DNA of 64,000 nucleotides, taken from assembly GCA_037501455.1 (NCBI GenBank), contig CM074865.1, forward strand, positions 11,044,501 through 11,108,500, given 5' to 3'. The stretch is from Lantana camara. Its lineage: Eukaryota; Streptophyta; Magnoliopsida; Lamiales; Verbenaceae. The position numbers and the translations under genes are program-made. A model generated the notes under the pieces. That model was not told the origin of the DNA and did no database searches. It was given only the letters and a program-made list of their open reading frames with translations. Positions 43,861 through 54,470 of the stretch are shown here, in pieces. Every line of letters starts with the position of its first letter. Position 1 is the stretch's first letter.

Positions 43861-45770
43861 GAGCTCGTTTACTTTCCCGGGAAAGGTTTTGGGCAGATAA
43901 GATAATGGAGGTCTTCTCAATGGATTAACAGAACATTATCTATTGTTTACTTTTAAAGAAAAATATCATGTTTTCTTGAATTAGTCGTTTACTTTACATG
44001 TGAAGATAATTACTTTAATTAGTAATTTTACCAAAATAGCCATATAATAATCTCATTTAATATCTATTTTTTTTTAAATTATTTTTCCTTCTTTTAACGA
44101 TCATTGGTATACACATTATACGTTTTTCTTTCTTCTAAATTCCACGGGCATTAAACTATCATTAATTATTATTAAACAAAATTAGAATCACATTACATTA
44201 ATTGAGTGCAAGTTTTTAAATTAATTTTTATAAATAATAGCAATTAATGATGCTTATTAATTAATAATAAATTATTGATAATAGTAATTATCGATACTTA
44301 GCTATTAATAATAAATTATTTATTTTTTATTTTTTGCTACTTGGCTATTAATTAATTTTAAATTTTTGTGAATGTTAGATAAACAAAATATAAAATATTC
44401 CTAGTATAAACATCAATACAATCATAGTAGAAAATGTAATTCCTTTATTAATATGTTGAATTTAAAAAAAAAAAAAAAAAACTAACATTCAATAATAGCA
44501 ATGAAACATAAAAAACTAACTTATTGTGACCAAGAAAGTAAAAAAGCGAAATTATTTAGCTAGAATCAGTTTGCGGCTCTATCAATTTCAATTATTTCAT
44601 TGTTCATCATTGGTATGTCAGCATCCCCGTCAGCATCACTGTTGTCGTCACTGGAAATCTCAATTATTTCAAACAAATTGGGTTCTTCTTCCTGAAAAAT
44701 CCCCTCAAATATTCCAACTAGAGCATCCCATCGAGGATCTCCTTCAAAGTAATAGGCTCTTGCAATTGGAAAATCCTATAATATTTTTCAATTATTAATA
44801 AAAGCATATTGTGAAAAATATATTCAATAAGAAAGTGGGAAAAGTTACCTTAATTATGTTCTCCCAATCTTCGGGTTGTGCGACAAAAGAGTTACTTTGT
44901 GCATCCCATATTACACATGACAATGAATGTAATTTAGTAACACAAACATAACGCTTTCTTAATTTACGGAGTCTAAAGTGACACTCCTTAAAGTCGAACT
45001 TAATGCCACACCGATCATTCACAAATTTTTGTGCCTTAGACAAAGCCCGAAAATTGTCGCCATAAATTTGAGTGTTTCCAGCTCTCGCCTCCACTTCAAG
45101 AACACAATTTTTCAACACAATAAATACATGAATAGCAGGTCCTACAGCACACATGATGCGGAATTTAGCGATACAATTTCCTTGGAAAACAAAATCACTG
45201 AGTTCAAGAAATACATTAGCTTGAGGCATATTCAGCAAACTAATCGAGATTCAGATAATCGAACTCCAATTTGGGATGAGAAGTTAAGATCGAACTCCAA
45301 TTTGGGATGAGAAAGTGGAGGAATTTTTTACCTTCTTGCTGGGATTCAGATAATCGAGAGAATTCGAAGCAATAATCCAAGAAAGAATGGCTTCGCAAAA
45401 TGATTCTTCTCCTCTGATGAATTTCGAGCTCTGCTTCGTGGTTTTCTTGACTCTGCGTAGTGGGAATGATTTCTGGCTTCCGTGGCCAACGTGAGAGAAG
45501 AAGTTACGTTATTTCTTTTTTTTTAATAAATAATAATGGCAGAAATTTGTAAATAAATCAAAGATTTGGGTAAATGAGTAAATTACCAATACCGATAAAA
45601 ATCATGATTTCTTAAACACGGCATTTTTCCATGTGAAAGAAAACCGACAAAATCTTCTCTATCCTACGGGCCGCAGAGATTTTGGCAGAAAAGCCAACAT
45701 GAAAAGTAAATAACAGATTTTGATATTTAATTAATTTTATCTGCCAGATTAAGTAAAAGTAAACGAGCTC
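43861..45770. mobile_element. Harbinger-type DNA transposon nested in E
   Basis: 1910 bp with inverted ends (GAGCTCGTTTACTTT at 43861 and its complement ending at 45770) and a TTA duplication on both sides (43858-43860, 45771-45773). A 3-bp TTA/TAA duplication and G-rich ends of this form are typical of PIF/Harbinger. GTTTACTTT recurs as a subterminal repeat on the left (near 43946 and 43986). It encodes only a Myb/SANT-like protein; no DDE transposase was found. Confidence 0.82.
44795..45238 (-). CDS. Harbinger ORF1-like Myb/SANT-type protein, partial
   Basis: 147 residues open. The central part (about residues 60-130: NFRALSKAQKFVNDRCGIKF, then FRLRKLRKRY, CVIWDAQSNSFVAQPEDWE) fits the plant Myb/SANT-like DNA-binding family found as ORF1 in PIF/Harbinger elements. 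There it helps bring the transposase to the ends. The usual N-terminal Trp helix is missing, so the start is probably lost or lies in another exon. The last 20 residues are hydrophobic and may be read-through. No transposase partner is present here. Confidence 0.55.
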   Translation of the reverse strand: MLNMPQANVFLELSDFVFQGNCIAKFRIMCAVGPAIHVFIVLKNCVLEVEARAGNTQIYGDNFRALSKAQKFVNDRCGIKFDFKECHFRLRKLRKRYVCVTKLHSLSCVIWDAQSNSFVAQPEDWENIIKVTFPTFLLNIFFTICFY

Positions 45771-45773
45771 TTA

Positions 45774-48362
45774 GAGAACCATGGGAAAACTAGAGTTGAT
45801 CGACAGATCGAGACAAGCTTGGAGTTCAACCAACAAAAAATGGGTGCTGGATCAAAGTCTAGCATTATTACGATGATAGGTTCCAGGCATTCATAAGCAC
45901 GTGCATCATATGTGTATCAATTTAATTTGCCTCGTATTTATGTATGTTACCATAGTTTTTATTCAAGACTGCATATTTGATATGTTAAGTACATTGTTTA
46001 AATTACTTAACTTTCTTTATTTATATACATATCTCTAATTAATATAATTGCTCCTGTATCTTTAAAATTAATTACAAGTATGATACGTGCATTAGTATTT
46101 TAACCCAACATGTATTATTTAATGTTTAATTGTTAGGATGACCTCCTTTCTATCCATCTTATGTTCCATGGCCGCTTCAACCTGAGTTCTACCGAATCAA
46201 GAAGGAAAAGGAATATTTTTTGCATTAGTTATCTTGGGAAAGATTTGAGCAAGTGGATAGCCAATCCGAACTTCAAGAGAATTAGAAAAAAAAATTGAAT
46301 TGAGAAGTGGTAAAACAAGTTCAAGAAGTTGGAAATTTTCTATTTTCTTAAGGGGGAGAGCCGGCCGGGGATCAACTTAAAGCCGATGCTTGGACCTCAC
46401 TTGGGAGAGTTGAAACTTCAAGAAAAATGGTTTTGTTAGGAACTCTCTATCAGAACCATGTGAAAGAAGTCTTCAATATCTTAAAGCTCGTGCGCCCAAA
46501 GATTCTCAAAAGGGAGACTCCTAAAGTCCTAAGGAGGCATACCTTGAGCCGACCTGAAATTTAAGGAAATTTGATGAAAATGGGAAAAACAATGACTTCT
46601 ACAAGTTGATTGAGCATACTTTGGTCAAAGAGAATGACGTGGGAGTCAATTTAACCGAGATTGAAAATAGAATATCTAACTGGAAAGGTATTAGAAGAAC
46701 AAGACGAGCTAACAATCAAGAGTTGGAACTTTAAATCGTGGAGGTAGAAAGGATGAGACCATTTGAGACTAATTTCGGAAAAAGAAGTTGTTCCAAGAAA
46801 TTGTAGGCAAGGGGTAACTTTAGTTACAAGATCAAACATCGTTGGTATTATTTCGGAAACTGGACAAATTCATTCTTTTGAGGATGTAACGATATAGATG
46901 TGCAACGTATCTCAAGGCATAGGAAATTTTAAGAAATTGGAGATAAGGGTATTAGGTAAAGGAATTTGATCAGATTCGCACATTTCAGGAGGAAAGTGAG
47001 AGTTCGGTCCATGGAAAGAAAAAGGGATGAAAGTTGGGAGGAAAGCCCAACATGAATAACAAGGATGAAAGGCTAAAATTTGAATTATTAAACGAATATA
47101 CCGGAACATCCGAGAAGTTGATCCTAACGCATAATCGGAAATCCCTCGGAATTCCCTCGAAATTTACAATATATATTTTTTAAAATTAAGCACTACATAA
47201 TAATTTATTGAGTTTAAATACAATCCATGACAATTATATGTATAATTAGTGAATAAAATAAGATAATTTTAGTTATTAAATGAGTGAATTGATGGTTATA
47301 CATATGTAATCAAACATTCGGTAAGTATTTCGAACGATAACATAAGGTTAAGGACATTCGTTTTATTTTAAATTGAAATCGAATTTCATTTTCACATATT
47401 TTTGGAAGAGAATTTTTTCTTATTTAATTAACTAACAAATAAAACATCATGTTATTACATTTAATATTAAACCTTTTCTTAGGAAAGTGTCTTATGCGAG
47501 CTAGTTTGAAAGAAAAGATCTGAGTTAATCCAAGCCTTTTAGATATGTATTGAGAGTAAGATTGAGAGAAAGCTTCATCCTCCCTTGTAGCAATTTTTGT
47601 ACCTTGGGTACTCCAAGCCTTGGTTTTTCCACTCTATGTTGAAGATAAGTATAAATTGTGGAAAGAACGAGTTAGTTAGGTTGAAGCCAAGTATTCATTT
47701 AAGAGCCGAACGTGGGATGTGATGCTAAGAAGGAGAAAGAATTCAGTGCGGGATGAAGATTGAGTGGTTATCGGGTTATATATATCGAACATTTGAGACA
47801 TGATAGCACAGTGAGAAGATATCTCAACCATGGAATCAACTATTCAACCGAATTGTTACAATGCAAGAATTTCACTCCACGGTGAAAGGTACACTTAATC
47901 ATGCATATCACGTGCATCATTTATTTTATTATTGCCGTATATGATTCCTTGTCATTGTTAATTTGTTTTTTTTTTTTTTATAAACAACAAATTGACGTAA
48001 TTGATACTTTCTACTTGCTCTGTACATGATAATTGCAAAATATTTATCTAATTGTTCGCCTGAAATTTATTTTATGTGCGTGAGAGATGGGGATTCTCTC
48101 AGGGTTGCTAAGAGACGGGGTTCTCTTGTTGCTTGCTCGAGAGACGGGCCACTCTCATTATTACCTATTACTTATCAACCTGTTCTAGGGGAAGGTTAGA
48201 TTTTCTTTCGAGTGTTTAGGTTCCAGGAAGTTGAGGATCGTAACTTGATAGCATTAAAGGAACCTTGTTAATTGAAGACCTCCTTCGAACTAATCCCTGA
48301 CGGGGAATGGCCAACCCGCGTGGGATGAACACGGAAGAGAGAATCCGAGGACGGATTCTCTT
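45774..48362. other. Element E interior, right part
   Basis: 2.6 kb without recognisable domains. The small ORFs (46651-46839, 46912-47109) are not supported. A purine-rich stretch with repeats of GAGAGACGGG/TTCTCTC lies near 48080-48160. Confidence 0.5.
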
Positions 48363-48376
48363 AAGGGGGAGAGAAT
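48363..48376 (+). other. Polypurine tract of element E
   Basis: AAGGGGGAGAGAAT directly before the right LTR. Confidence 0.75.
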
Positions 48377-51358
48377 TGTAACGCCCCAATTTTCCAGACG
48401 TTAGGTACGCGTGTCACACGTGTGATTTTGAGAGTTAGGATTTATTTTAATCCTTTCGTTTATTAAATTCTTACATTTCATGAAAATTATATGAATTATA
48501 TTCCAATATGTTTACATGGAAATATGTGAATTATTTGTTAACTTGAGAACTATTTATAAATTTAATTCATTTGTTACGTGAAATAATTATCGAACGTGAT
48601 ATAATTGCTTAATTGTCTTTAACTGATTATTATTTTAAATGTGTGGACCAAATTGCATAAACAATTCTTAGACCAAAGTGAGTAAAATTGTAGGAATAGG
48701 ACTTAATTGCATAACTTATACATTTGAGGGACTTAATTGCAAATTGTGCTTGATCATCCATATATGTAGAAGAATCATGTAATCTCCATTTCATTCTTCA
48801 TTTTATATCATACAAACACACCATTTTTGCTTCCTCTTCTACCGAACCAAAACCACCAAGAAAGGAAAGGGAATTTCATCATTTCAAGTCATGATTTTGG
48901 AGGATTTGATAGCTTTGAAGCATCATCATCATCACCATCTCATCTATTTTCTTTTCTTCTTCCTTCTAAGGTATATGATTGATATTTTCATGATTCTTGA
49001 ATTTATTAGATGAAGCTAAGGTTATGAATTCTTGAGATAAATGGATTAATTATTGTTAGAGACATGAATACGTGATCATACCTTGAATCCATGCATAAAA
49101 TCTTGAAGAAATTGAGATTATTTGATGAGTGGTTGTACGAGTTTGAAGTTGATGATTTGAGGTGATCAAGCTTGAACTAAGTGTTTATATTGGTTTTGTT
49201 GCACCTTAAGCATGTATACATATTTCCTTTCATGAATTCTAGCATTTGGGATTGAATTATATAAGTTTTGGTGAGTTTTGGTTATGGTTCGTGTTTCCCC
49301 TGTTTTGCTGCTCTATTCTTTTTTCTGCAGAATTTGAAGGTCGCGGTGGCGATCAAAAAATAGAACAAAAATGGTCGCGCCTGCGACCCACTCACAAAAT
49401 TGGCAGAACAGTAGGTCGCACCCCCGACCTGAAATACACATAAATCAGGTCCCGACCGCTACCAAAATTTGGCCAAGTTTCGATTTTTTGAAAAATTGCA
49501 TGAAAATTCATGAAAATAAGGTCGCGGCCGCGACCAAAAATAGAGTAAAAATGGTCACGCCCGCGACCCCTTCCGAATTTGCATTCATCCAACTTCGGAC
49601 CTACGTCATTTTCACCTCGCTTTGAACTAGAAAACGAGCCATATATCATTGGAAAGGTCTATGTGTCTAGTTTTATATACAATAAGCAAAACTCAATTCC
49701 CACTTCTAGAAATTAAGATATTCCAGTTTTGCCTCAGTATGGGCATTTTCGAAAATTACCGACTTTCGCCCAACTTCACCAAATCCCATCTTATTGCAAT
49801 CCTTTCACTTCCTGGGCTCCCATATGTGACTTATATGATTGGAATACTTGAATAAGTGATGATTATGTGGCTATTTGACATTTTATGGTCTTTACTTACT
49901 TAAACTTAATTGTTAACTCCGTGCTTTACGTAAAATGAAATTGTATGATTACATGCCTTGAATACGTGATCTCCATGAAATTATTTAATTTCTTGTAAAT
50001 TATTTCATTCCATTTCTAAATATCTATATGATCATTACATGCAAGTATATGTTCATTTCATACAAGAATATGTTCATGGTTACGCCGTGCATCACATTTG
50101 GTATCATTATCGAGTCGTATCTCATAAGTACACTACGTTTCCTTTCTTGTCCAGTTCTTCTCCAGGGCGGAGATTATTGATCGATTGAGCACGTTTATGC
50201 ATCCTTGAGTTGTAGTGTCGCCTGTCAGGTGAGGTTTAATTTCTAGTTATATAGAACCCGTACAACCATTATGTGGATTTTAGCCAAAATGTATACATAT
50301 ATCTACAGTTTTCCATAAACCTTAAATGATTTACAACTGAATCACTACTATTGTACTAAATTATTGTTACTGTTACTGTTACTGAACCGAATTGTACCAA
50401 TTGATCGATTGATTGAGGCGAGTATATTATATTGTTCACTGTGGGCCCGAGGGTTAGTGTATGAGCCAACCGGGAAAGCACGGGTTGACGGGTAACTCTG
50501 CACTCCCCTCACATTGTTGGGATGACCCCTGAATCCACTAGAAGATTAGTGGAGGAAAGAGTTCCGAGTATAGGGAATCATGAACCCTATGCTCACACTG
50601 ATTGGATGGCGGGGCCTTGCAATCCCCCATCACCCGGAGGAAGAAGGATGGATTATTGAAATTGCTAATTGTGCACTGTAATTGATTGCTTGATCACCTA
50701 ATCATTGGATAATTGAATTATTGTACACAGTCGGAGAAAGGTTGGAGATTTTCCCTCATTTGCCGGGCCACTGATTGATTGAATTGAATTGATTGTATTG
50801 TCAAATTGGAATAGTTGTAATCTCGGGCAAGAAATTATTATACTCTTAAACTTATATTGTTTCTTTTATAAAATCTTACATGAGATTATGGCTTGCATGG
50901 TAATTGCGCTAATATTTATTTATAAACCCCTCACTCAGTCTTTCGTAGACTGACACCTCACATTTTTAGGTTTGCAGGGTGCATGCTAGGCGGGATTGAG
51001 TCGGTCTTTCCTTTTCGGGTCTAGCACAGTTCATGTAATTGTTATTGCATTTGTACACACCATTGCATTATGCTTGTGGTTACTATGGTACTTATATAGA
51101 TAAATATCTTTGACTTTATCTTGGAACTTATGAGATTGTTATGGAAACTTGAAATGACTGTATGTATCTTACTATGCTTCCGTTTACGGTTTATGCATGT
51201 TGTAATTGAATTGAGGGTTAGTCCCGCCTAGCTAGTGTGATCGTTTATTTTTATTGTCTCATATTCGCTATAGCTTAGTTCATGTATGGGTCATCCATGT
51301 CATATGTGGATTGAGCTATAGTGCGGGGATGTGGCATACTTGCGCTTCGGGTGCTACA
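48377..51358 (+). repeat. 3' LTR of element E
   Basis: 2982 bp, partner of 39905-42894, followed by TGTTT. Confidence 0.92.
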
Positions 51359-52290
51359 TGTTTACTAGCAATCTCTCAATCAAAAAGCAAATTCTCAATT
51401 CATGTTAAAGGTGTACGGGCTTCGACATGTCAATTCAATTCATAATTCCATCACATAAGACTGTACAAATTCATATGATCATTTCATCAAACACATCACC
51501 TACATAATCATATTTCCTTGGCTAGAAACAACTAATTAAACCTACTCCACGGAATTATAAAGCAGTACATTTTTAATAATTCCATTGAATTCATAAATCA
51601 ATAATCCAACAATGAATTCATAAGAACATGAATAATAAACTATGAATAAAGCTGAAATTGTTCTAAAGAAAAGCTTATGAGTTTGTTGGTAGAATTTGGG
51701 GCTCATGGTTGCATCTCCTCAAGCATACTCGAACGTCTCCATCCTCACAATCTTCGTTGACTCCCAAAACTCTGAACTCGAAACCGTAGGTTCCTCTCTA
51801 CTGTTGTACAACCTAAGAATAGGAGAGAAAAGATGTTTTGAAATGTCTCTCAAAATGAGGTCTAAGTAGCAACTTATACACCAATCTGTACTGTATCGTG
51901 GGCACGATGATTTTCTCTTGGTTTTGATCGCGGGCTCTATAGGGTAAGAGTCTCAAAATCCTCGGGATTTAGCCTGTCGTGGCGCGAAGGATTCCTTCGT
52001 GACTTGGTTGCGGCTGCGATATGGATCTTCATCGCGGGCCTAGTCTTCTCTTCTCTGCAGGCGCGATAGAATCACTCCTAAAACATAATGGTAGAGATCC
52101 TAGGCTAGTTCTTGGACCGTTTTGTGCCTTAATGCCTCGTTTGTGCTACAATCTCGCCATTTTCCATAACTATGACTTCAAAATGAAAAGTACCTAAAAA
52201 TGGACGATATTACCAATATAAGACACAAAAATAGCATAAAATAATACGAAATATATACTAAAAACATCACACTTTTTATGCTCAACATAA
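51359..52290 (-). repeat. Possible old LTR, right part, interrupted by E
   Basis: Continuation of the LTR-like sequence at 39422-39904, ending ACTTTTTATGCTCAACA. It contains several ATCGCGGGC/GCGCGAT boxes (51890-52070). No internal element sequence follows, so a solo LTR is possible. The partner boundary is not proven. Confidence 0.35.
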
Positions 52291-52569
52291 TCATACTGAA
52301 TCTTGTGACCTATCCTCACCGACTTATTGCGAGATTTATTTAATCCAAATTTCCCAGGGAATTTGGAGTAAACTTCGGCAGTTAAATATCACATTTTTCA
52401 TTGGGTGTTTTTCAATATCCTCTATTTTTATCTATTTTACGACCGTCTCTGCATTAATTTTTGAAAAACGCTTCTACCAAGCTAGTGTTAATCCCTCATG
52501 TAAGCCCAATAACTCTGCTACATTATTAAAAATCTACCAAGATTCATAGTGTATTGTATCACTTATCTT

Positions 52570-54231
52570 CAGTTGTCATCTCGAATGATGCCCCTAGCCA
52601 AAGCATTGTTGGTGCTGTTATAAAAGCTTTTATCCGAGTTTAGTTCCACTCATCCCTTATTGGGTTTATTCAACAACTCAGTGTAGATTTTCTTTTGTTT
52701 GTGTTTTTTATCCTCACTAATTAGTACTGAGGTCTCAGATAACTCTTTTATGTGGCGAAGAGTGATACTTCGAAACTTCATAATATTTTGATAGCTTCAT
52801 CTGTTTCGTGCTTTCCAAAGATTGTAAAGTGTTAATATCAAGACAAATCGCCTAGGATATTTCGGTAACATATTACTCTAAATTTTGCTATTAAAACTCT
52901 CTTTGAGCCCGTCCGACGCTCATGAAAACTATATGGTAATTTACAAATTCATTTTCAATTTTTCTCGCATGTTTCATCAACATTATAAACAAACTAAATG
53001 TCGTTTTATAGGAGAATTTGTCGTTAGTTGACCCAGTCCAAACTCTCATATCTCCATTATCATGCAACGCGATTAGGACACCAAGTATCTCATTCACCAC
53101 CTCCTTGGATAGTAATGTTTCAGTTTATTTAGCTTTAAGTTTTTATTTGCGCCAATGAGATTACATACCATAAGATATTTATCCTCCTCATAAATGTTAT
53201 CTCCAAGGATGTCCGCCAGTTTACCTTGTGATAACCATCTATCGTTCCATAAAGACGTCCCTTCGCCGTTCTCAATCAACCATTTGCAAAATGACTCCAT
53301 CATTCAAGTGCTTCTAATTAACTATCCCCTTTCATGCTCGGAAAACCATAAGTTGAGGCTTATATTTGATCAAGAAGGTCCTCGCCTTTTAAATATTTTT
53401 TCTTATATATCTAGTTTCACACCGTTGTCTCCTTATTGAGCATTCTTAATCTCGTTTTAGCGAGTATCGCTATATTTCCTTTTCGGCTTCTCTAAAACCC
53501 ATTCCATCTTCTCGCTTCTTTCTAGTAACATTATTCCACTCTACAAAATGGGTCTACTTCTTTGTTATATCAGTCGCCTAACAAAAGTTGAGTTTGAGTT
53601 GATCAAGTTTATCACACACATGATTAGGGAGCCAATTTGTGTGCATGTGGTAGATGGAGATCAAAATCGTGATGGACTAAATAAGTGTCACTCGTCTGGA
53701 AAGATTTGTCATTTTGACTTTCTATCCCAAGAAGCGTTTTTCGATTCTCTTAATCACAATCGAGAAATGTGCATTATAGTTTCAACTAAAGTTCATCTGC
53801 ACCCCCAAATAGTTCGTTAAGTTGTCTGTACTTTCCATGACGAAAGTTGTACTAACCTATCATTTGACACATAAGGTACGAACAACACATGTGATTTACT
53901 GAAGTTTAATTTCAGTCCCAATACCTTGCGAAACACCTCAACCACACTTTGAATGCACTTTACTCCATCCACTGTAGCTTTGGCTCCCAATATTAAGTCT
54001 TCCGCAAAAAGCAAGTGTGAGATGCAAGTGCTTCTTTGACATACCGTAATTGGCTTTCAGTTCCAGCTAAAATGGTCTCATTAATCATATATGTAAGTTA
54101 TTCCATATAGAATGCAAACAAATAAGGCGAGATTGATTATCTTATCTAATGTTATTGATGATTTTCGTCCAGAATTTGAAAAAAGTTAAAGTTTTCCACC
54201 GAATTTTGTCATACGCCTTTTCAAGTTTGGC
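52570..54231 (-). pseudogene. LINE (L1-type) reverse transcriptase relic
   Basis: Pieces read on the - strand in the order of a plant LINE. RT: KLEKAYDKIRWKTL near 54150-54230, and LFAEDLILGAKATVDGVKC with KLNFSKSHVLF (54014-53850), where the catalytic FADD is FAED. Zinc-binding RT end: WLIENGEGTSLWNDRWLS (53280-53220) and MRVWTGSTNDKFSYKT (53045-52990). RNase H-like: NALARGIIRDDN near 52600. Many stops. The 5' part is missing. Confidence 0.7.
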
Positions 54232-54237
54232 AGGAAT

Positions 54238-54470
54238 GATGAAAGCGGTGTGTATGGTTCTGTTTGCAACGGCACTGATAGCGGCCATTGCACCTCCGAC
54301 AAAGGCGGTCATAAGATATGGGGAGGTGACTTCCAACCTAGCTCCATGACTTCCTTACTTGACCACCAAAGGTCCTTTAGATGATTTCTGTAATGGAGTT
54401 AAGGAGCTCTATGAAGCCACACAGACAATGCAGGATACGCAAAGCGTTTGTCGTTGCCTCAAATCATTAA
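54238..54470 (+). pseudogene. Non-specific lipid-transfer protein gene fragment, broken
   Basis: From ATG at 54238 the frame gives a signal peptide (MMKAVCMVLFATALIAAIAP) and then the mature start VIRYGEVTSNLAP, a stop (TGA at about 54346), and after it LPYLTTKGPLDDFCNGVKEL and QDTQSVCRCLKSL. This is a type 1 nsLTP, a small secreted cuticle/defence protein that binds lipids in a cavity held by four disulfides. The first Cys is Tyr, the second is the TGA stop, and the first of the Cys-Cys pair is Phe. The last third with two more Cys is missing. It is therefore a dead fragment. The LINE relic ends only a few bases upstream of its ATG. Confidence 0.72.

Larger units (their letters stand above)
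39905..51358 (+). mobile_element. Element E: long-LTR retrotransposon without coding region
   Basis: LTRs of 2990 and 2982 bp (TGTARCGCCCCAATTTT...CGGGTGCTACA), a primer-binding site (TGGTATTAGAGC) at 42902 and a polypurine tract before 48377. Target duplications are TATTT (39900-39904) and TGTTT (51359-51363), one base different. The 5.5-kb interior contains a 1.9-kb Harbinger insertion; the remaining 3.6 kb has no gag or pol motif that I can read. The LTR start and Met primer resemble Ty3/gypsy chromoviruses of the Tekay/Del type, but this cannot be confirmed. The structure fits a large non-autonomous derivative (LARD). Confidence 0.88.
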
